A stretch of 14,018 bases of DNA from an uncultured Clostridia bacterium (lineage in GTDB: Bacteria; Bacillota; Clostridia; Christensenellales; UBA1242), in contig CANQHS010000017.1 of the NCBI GenBank assembly GCA_947623795.1, positions 1 through 14,018 on the forward strand, given 5' to 3'. A program made the position numbers and the translations under genes. A model generated the notes under the pieces. That model saw nothing but the letters and a program-made list of their open reading frames with translations. It did not search any database and was not told where the DNA came from. Below are positions 12,060 to 14,018 of the stretch, piece by piece. The number at the start of each line of letters is the position of its first letter. Position 1 is the first letter of the stretch.

Positions 12060-12118
12060 GTGATAAATTGATTTAGTACAAACATTGACACTTGTTAACA
12101 GATAAAATAAGGAAGGTT

Positions 12119-13663
12119 ATGTTAAAAATAAACAATTTATCAGTTGAAACTTTAAAAGGTAGAAAATTAATTGAAAATTTATCGTTTACTCTAAATGATG
12201 GCGATAAATTAGCAATAATCGGTGAAGAAGGCAACGGAAAATCTACACTTCTTAAAGCAATTTTTGATAAAAATGATTTAATAGATTATGCACATGTTTC
12301 CGGCTCTATTGAAAGCAACGGAGAAGTTTTTGGCTATCTTGAACAAAAACTTTCTAACAATTGGCACGATTTTAGCGTGTTAGATTATTTGTTAATGAAA
12401 ACCCCAAACGGAGAAGTAAATTATTCGCTATATAATCAATTTAAGAGAATTAATAATTATATAAAAAAATTTAATTTAAATAGCAATCTTTTAGATGAAG
12501 ATACTTTAATCGGCAGCCTTTCTGGTGGAGAACAAGTAAAAGTACAACTGCTTAAAATTTTGTTGCAAGAGCCTACAATTTTGTTGCTTGACGAACCGAC
12601 CAATGATTTGGATATAGACGCTTTGGTGTGGCTAGAAAACTTTATCAACAACTTTAAAAAACCAATAATTTTTATTTCGCACGATGAAACACTGCTTGAA
12701 CATTGTGCAAATATGATTTTGCACCTAGAGCAGTTAATCAAGAAGACAAAACCAAAACATACTCTTTTTAAAGGCGGATATGAAGATTATGTTTCAACTA
12801 GGCAACGAAGCATAGAAAGGCAAACACAAATTGCTTATAATGAAAGAAGGGAAAAAGAGAAAAAAGAAGAAGTTTTACGTGCAATTCGTGAAAAAGTTGA
12901 GCATTCTCTTTCCGCATCTAAAAAAGACCCAGCAAACGGAAGAACTGTGGCAAAAAAAATGGCAAACATTAAAGCACAAGAAAGAAAACTCGAAACTGAT
13001 GAATTAACCGAAATTCCCGATGTTGAAGAAAGCATAAAATTGCTCGTTGATGAAAGCATTAAATTCCCAAATCAAAAGGAACTTATCAATATCCATATTG
13101 AAAATTTATCTGTGCCGGGAAAAGTGCTTGCAAAAGATATTGATTTGCTAATTAAGGGTGCAAAAAAAGTTGTAATAATTGGCAAAAATGGAGTGGGTAA
13201 GTCAACTCTTTTAAAAACTTTGTTGCCAATTTTGCAATCAACGCGCGGCTTAAGAGTTGGATATTTTTCACAAAATTATTACGAAACTCTAGATTATGAC
13301 AAAACACCCGTTGATGAATTGACTTATGCAAATGCAAATTTTAATGCACGCACATTTTTAGGAAGTTTAAAATTTACAACAGAAGAGATGACACACAAAA
13401 TTGCGGATTTAAGTGAAGGGCAGAAAGCAAAATTACTTTTGTTAAAATTAATTGTTGAAAAAAATAATGTTTTAGTTTTGGACGAGCCTACACGAAATTT
13501 AAGCCCACTTTCAAACCCTGTAATAAGGAAAATTCTTAACCAATATAACGGGGCAATAATTGCTGTTTCTCACGATAGAAAATTTATTGAAAATGTATGC
13601 GACACAATTTATGCATTAGATGAAAATGGCTTGCACAGTGTGGCTTTAAGCGACAATTTATGA
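12119..13663 (+). CDS. ABC-F family ATPase
   Basis: This 514-residue soluble protein has two ABC ATPase domains and no membrane spans; ABC-F proteins act on the ribosome. Domain 1 has Walker A GEEGNGKST (35-43), signature LSGGE (134-138), Walker B ILLLDEPTNDLD (154-165) and H-loop ISHDE. A charged helical linker (about 225-300, with YNERREKEKKEE and KKMANIKAQERKLE) matches the part that reaches towards the ribosomal P site. Domain 2 has GKNGVGKST (355-363), LSEGQ (431-435), VLVLDEPTRNLS (451-462) and VSHDRKF. In domain 2 TRNLS replaces the usual TNHLD, a variant that I associate with some Firmicutes ABC-F groups. The ATG at 12119 has GGAAGG; the upstream TTG is rejected. Adjacency to TetR suggests drug-linked expression, but resistance cannot be concluded. 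Confidence 0.93.
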   Translation: MLKINNLSVETLKGRKLIENLSFTLNDGDKLAIIGEEGNGKSTLLKAIFDKNDLIDYAHVSGSIESNGEVFGYLEQKLSNNWHDFSVLDYLLMKTPNGEVNYSLYNQFKRINNYIKKFNLNSNLLDEDTLIGSLSGGEQVKVQLLKILLQEPTILLLDEPTNDLDIDALVWLENFINNFKKPIIFISHDETLLEHCANMILHLEQLIKKTKPKHTLFKGGYEDYVSTRQRSIERQTQIAYNERREKEKKEEVLRAIREKVEHSLSASKKDPANGRTVAKKMANIKAQERKLETDELTEIPDVEESIKLLVDESIKFPNQKELINIHIENLSVPGKVLAKDIDLLIKGAKKVVIIGKNGVGKSTLLKTLLPILQSTRGLRVGYFSQNYYETLDYDKTPVDELTYANANFNARTFLGSLKFTTEEMTHKIADLSEGQKAKLLLLKLIVEKNNVLVLDEPTRNLSPLSNPVIRKILNQYNGAIIAVSHDRKFIENVCDTIYALDENGLHSVALSDNL

Positions 13664-13681
13664 ACAGATGTGAAATTGTAG

Positions 13682-13704
13682 AACAAGGCTTTTACCTTGT
13701 TTTT
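13682..13704 (+). terminator. Terminator of the ABC-F gene
   Basis: AACAAGG (13682-13688) pairs with CCTTGTT (13695-13701) around a six-base loop, followed by T to 13704. Confidence 0.75.
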
Positions 13705-13792
13705 CTTATGCCTTTATTGCCAATGAACAATTGCACGAGATTATAGATGAAAAACAAGGAGTTAACAAAAGCGTATAGAAAATATTTTTAAT

Positions 13793-13823
13793 AAAAACAA
13801 CCCATATAATTTGGGTTGTTTTT
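13793..13823 (+). terminator. Second terminator-like hairpin
   Basis: AAAAACAACCC (13793-13803) pairs perfectly with GGGTTGTTTTT (13813-13823) around a nine-base loop, ending in T. A strong structure that follows about 90 bases with no clear gene, so it may once have ended a gene that has decayed. In reverse it also has a T-rich side and could stop transcripts from the tRNA side. Confidence 0.7.
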
Positions 13824-13887
13824 CGTTCAATAATTTTATTATAAACTTCTGAAAAGCAAGATTGCCTTAAAGAAGATAAAATTTGGT

Positions 13888-13978
13888 ATAGCGGTGGGGG
13901 ATTCCCACTTTCAAAATCGCCCACGCATGAATGTGAGTTACGCTATCTGTGCGCGCAAATGGATACAATGTTCATGCG
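13888..13978. other. GC-richer structured stretch beside the tRNA gene
   Basis: This segment is visibly richer in G and C than its surroundings and dense in complementary pairs. ATAGCG (13888-13893) pairs with CGCTAT (13941-13946). GTGGG (13894-13898) can pair with CCCAC at either 13904-13908 or 13920-13924. CGCATGAA (13924-13931) pairs with TTCATGCG (13971-13978). It may be a structured RNA, a remnant of an element integrated at the tRNA, or leader/trailer sequence. In the 13664-14018 gap I otherwise see two terminators and the tRNA end only. Confidence 0.4.
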
Positions 13979-13994
13979 CAAACCATTTGTGGCA

Positions 13995-14018
13995 TGGTGC
14001 CGGTGGTCGGGGTCGAAC
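13995..14018 (-). tRNA. tRNA gene, 3' end only (possibly Leu or Thr)
   Basis: On the minus strand the last 24 bases read as the 3' end of a tRNA: T-loop GTTCGACC, T-stem half CCGAC, acceptor half CACCGGC, discriminator A and an encoded CCA. The matching 5' acceptor would be GCCGGTG, as found in bacterial tRNA-Leu and some tRNA-Thr genes. The anticodon lies beyond the window, so the amino acid is not certain. Confidence 0.8.

Noticed and set aside
12085..12090. Perfect TTGACA as the -35 of the ABC-F gene
   Set aside because: No -10 lies at 16-18 bases; that position is the ribosome binding site. The 12031-12059 pair fits better.
13706..13924. 72-codon minus-strand frame near the window end
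   Set aside because: It crosses both a strong hairpin and the GC-rich structured stretch, has no ribosome binding site that I can see and no recognisable domain.

Overview
The window comes from an AT-rich, low-GC Gram-positive bacterium of the Clostridia type, probably an uncultured, spore-forming lineage. I infer this from the SpmA/SpmB spore maturation pair, a protein made only of the Spo0A DNA-binding domain, strong AGGAGG-type ribosome binding sites, SigA-type promoters, short U-tailed terminators and a Bacillus-like MazF. I cannot name the species.

Layout. Positions 2-526 hold the 3' end of tex. The 358 bases after it carry two copies of a palindromic repeat (the first includes the tex stop codon), a terminator and a promoter region with Spo0A-box-like motifs. 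Next come a stand-alone Spo0A effector-domain gene (885-1250) and overlapping spmA-spmB (1316-2378). These are followed by a probably leaderless 27-residue membrane peptide and a dispersed palindromic repeat. A heavy-metal/manganese exporter of the ArsP_2 family (2680-3660) precedes an uncharacterised helical, ferritin-like protein (3753-4193), and a toxin-antitoxin pair ending in mazF (4217-4755) follows. From 4731 to about 4985 there is a tandem array of five hairpin units. Behind it, with its own promoter, is the most unusual gene of the window: a Rho-derived protein (5088-6143) that keeps the Rho N-terminal and RNA-binding regions but has lost the P-loop, the catalytic glutamate and the C-terminal end of the motor.

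The second half holds an MscS channel (6249-7202) and a surface-polysaccharide group: a GT4 glycosyltransferase on the minus strand, then a divergent GT2 glycosyltransferase and a sulfotransferase-like gene on the plus strand. After these come a flavodoxin, a small two-helix membrane protein coupled to a TetR regulator, and an ABC-F ATPase. The window ends with terminators, a locally GC-richer structured stretch and the 3' end of a tRNA gene on the minus strand.

How the genes may work together. The 5' part mixes sporulation functions (Spo0A-like regulator, SpmAB) with RNA-level control (Tex, MazF, Rho-like protein). Both the Spo0A-like gene and the Rho-like gene carry an exact TGTCGAA (0A-box) motif near their promoters, a possible but unproven link. 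The glycosyltransferases and the sulfotransferase look like one surface-glycan function. The TetR and ABC-F genes are adjacent and could form a drug- or stress-responsive module. All functional calls rest on motif recognition by eye; no database search was run.
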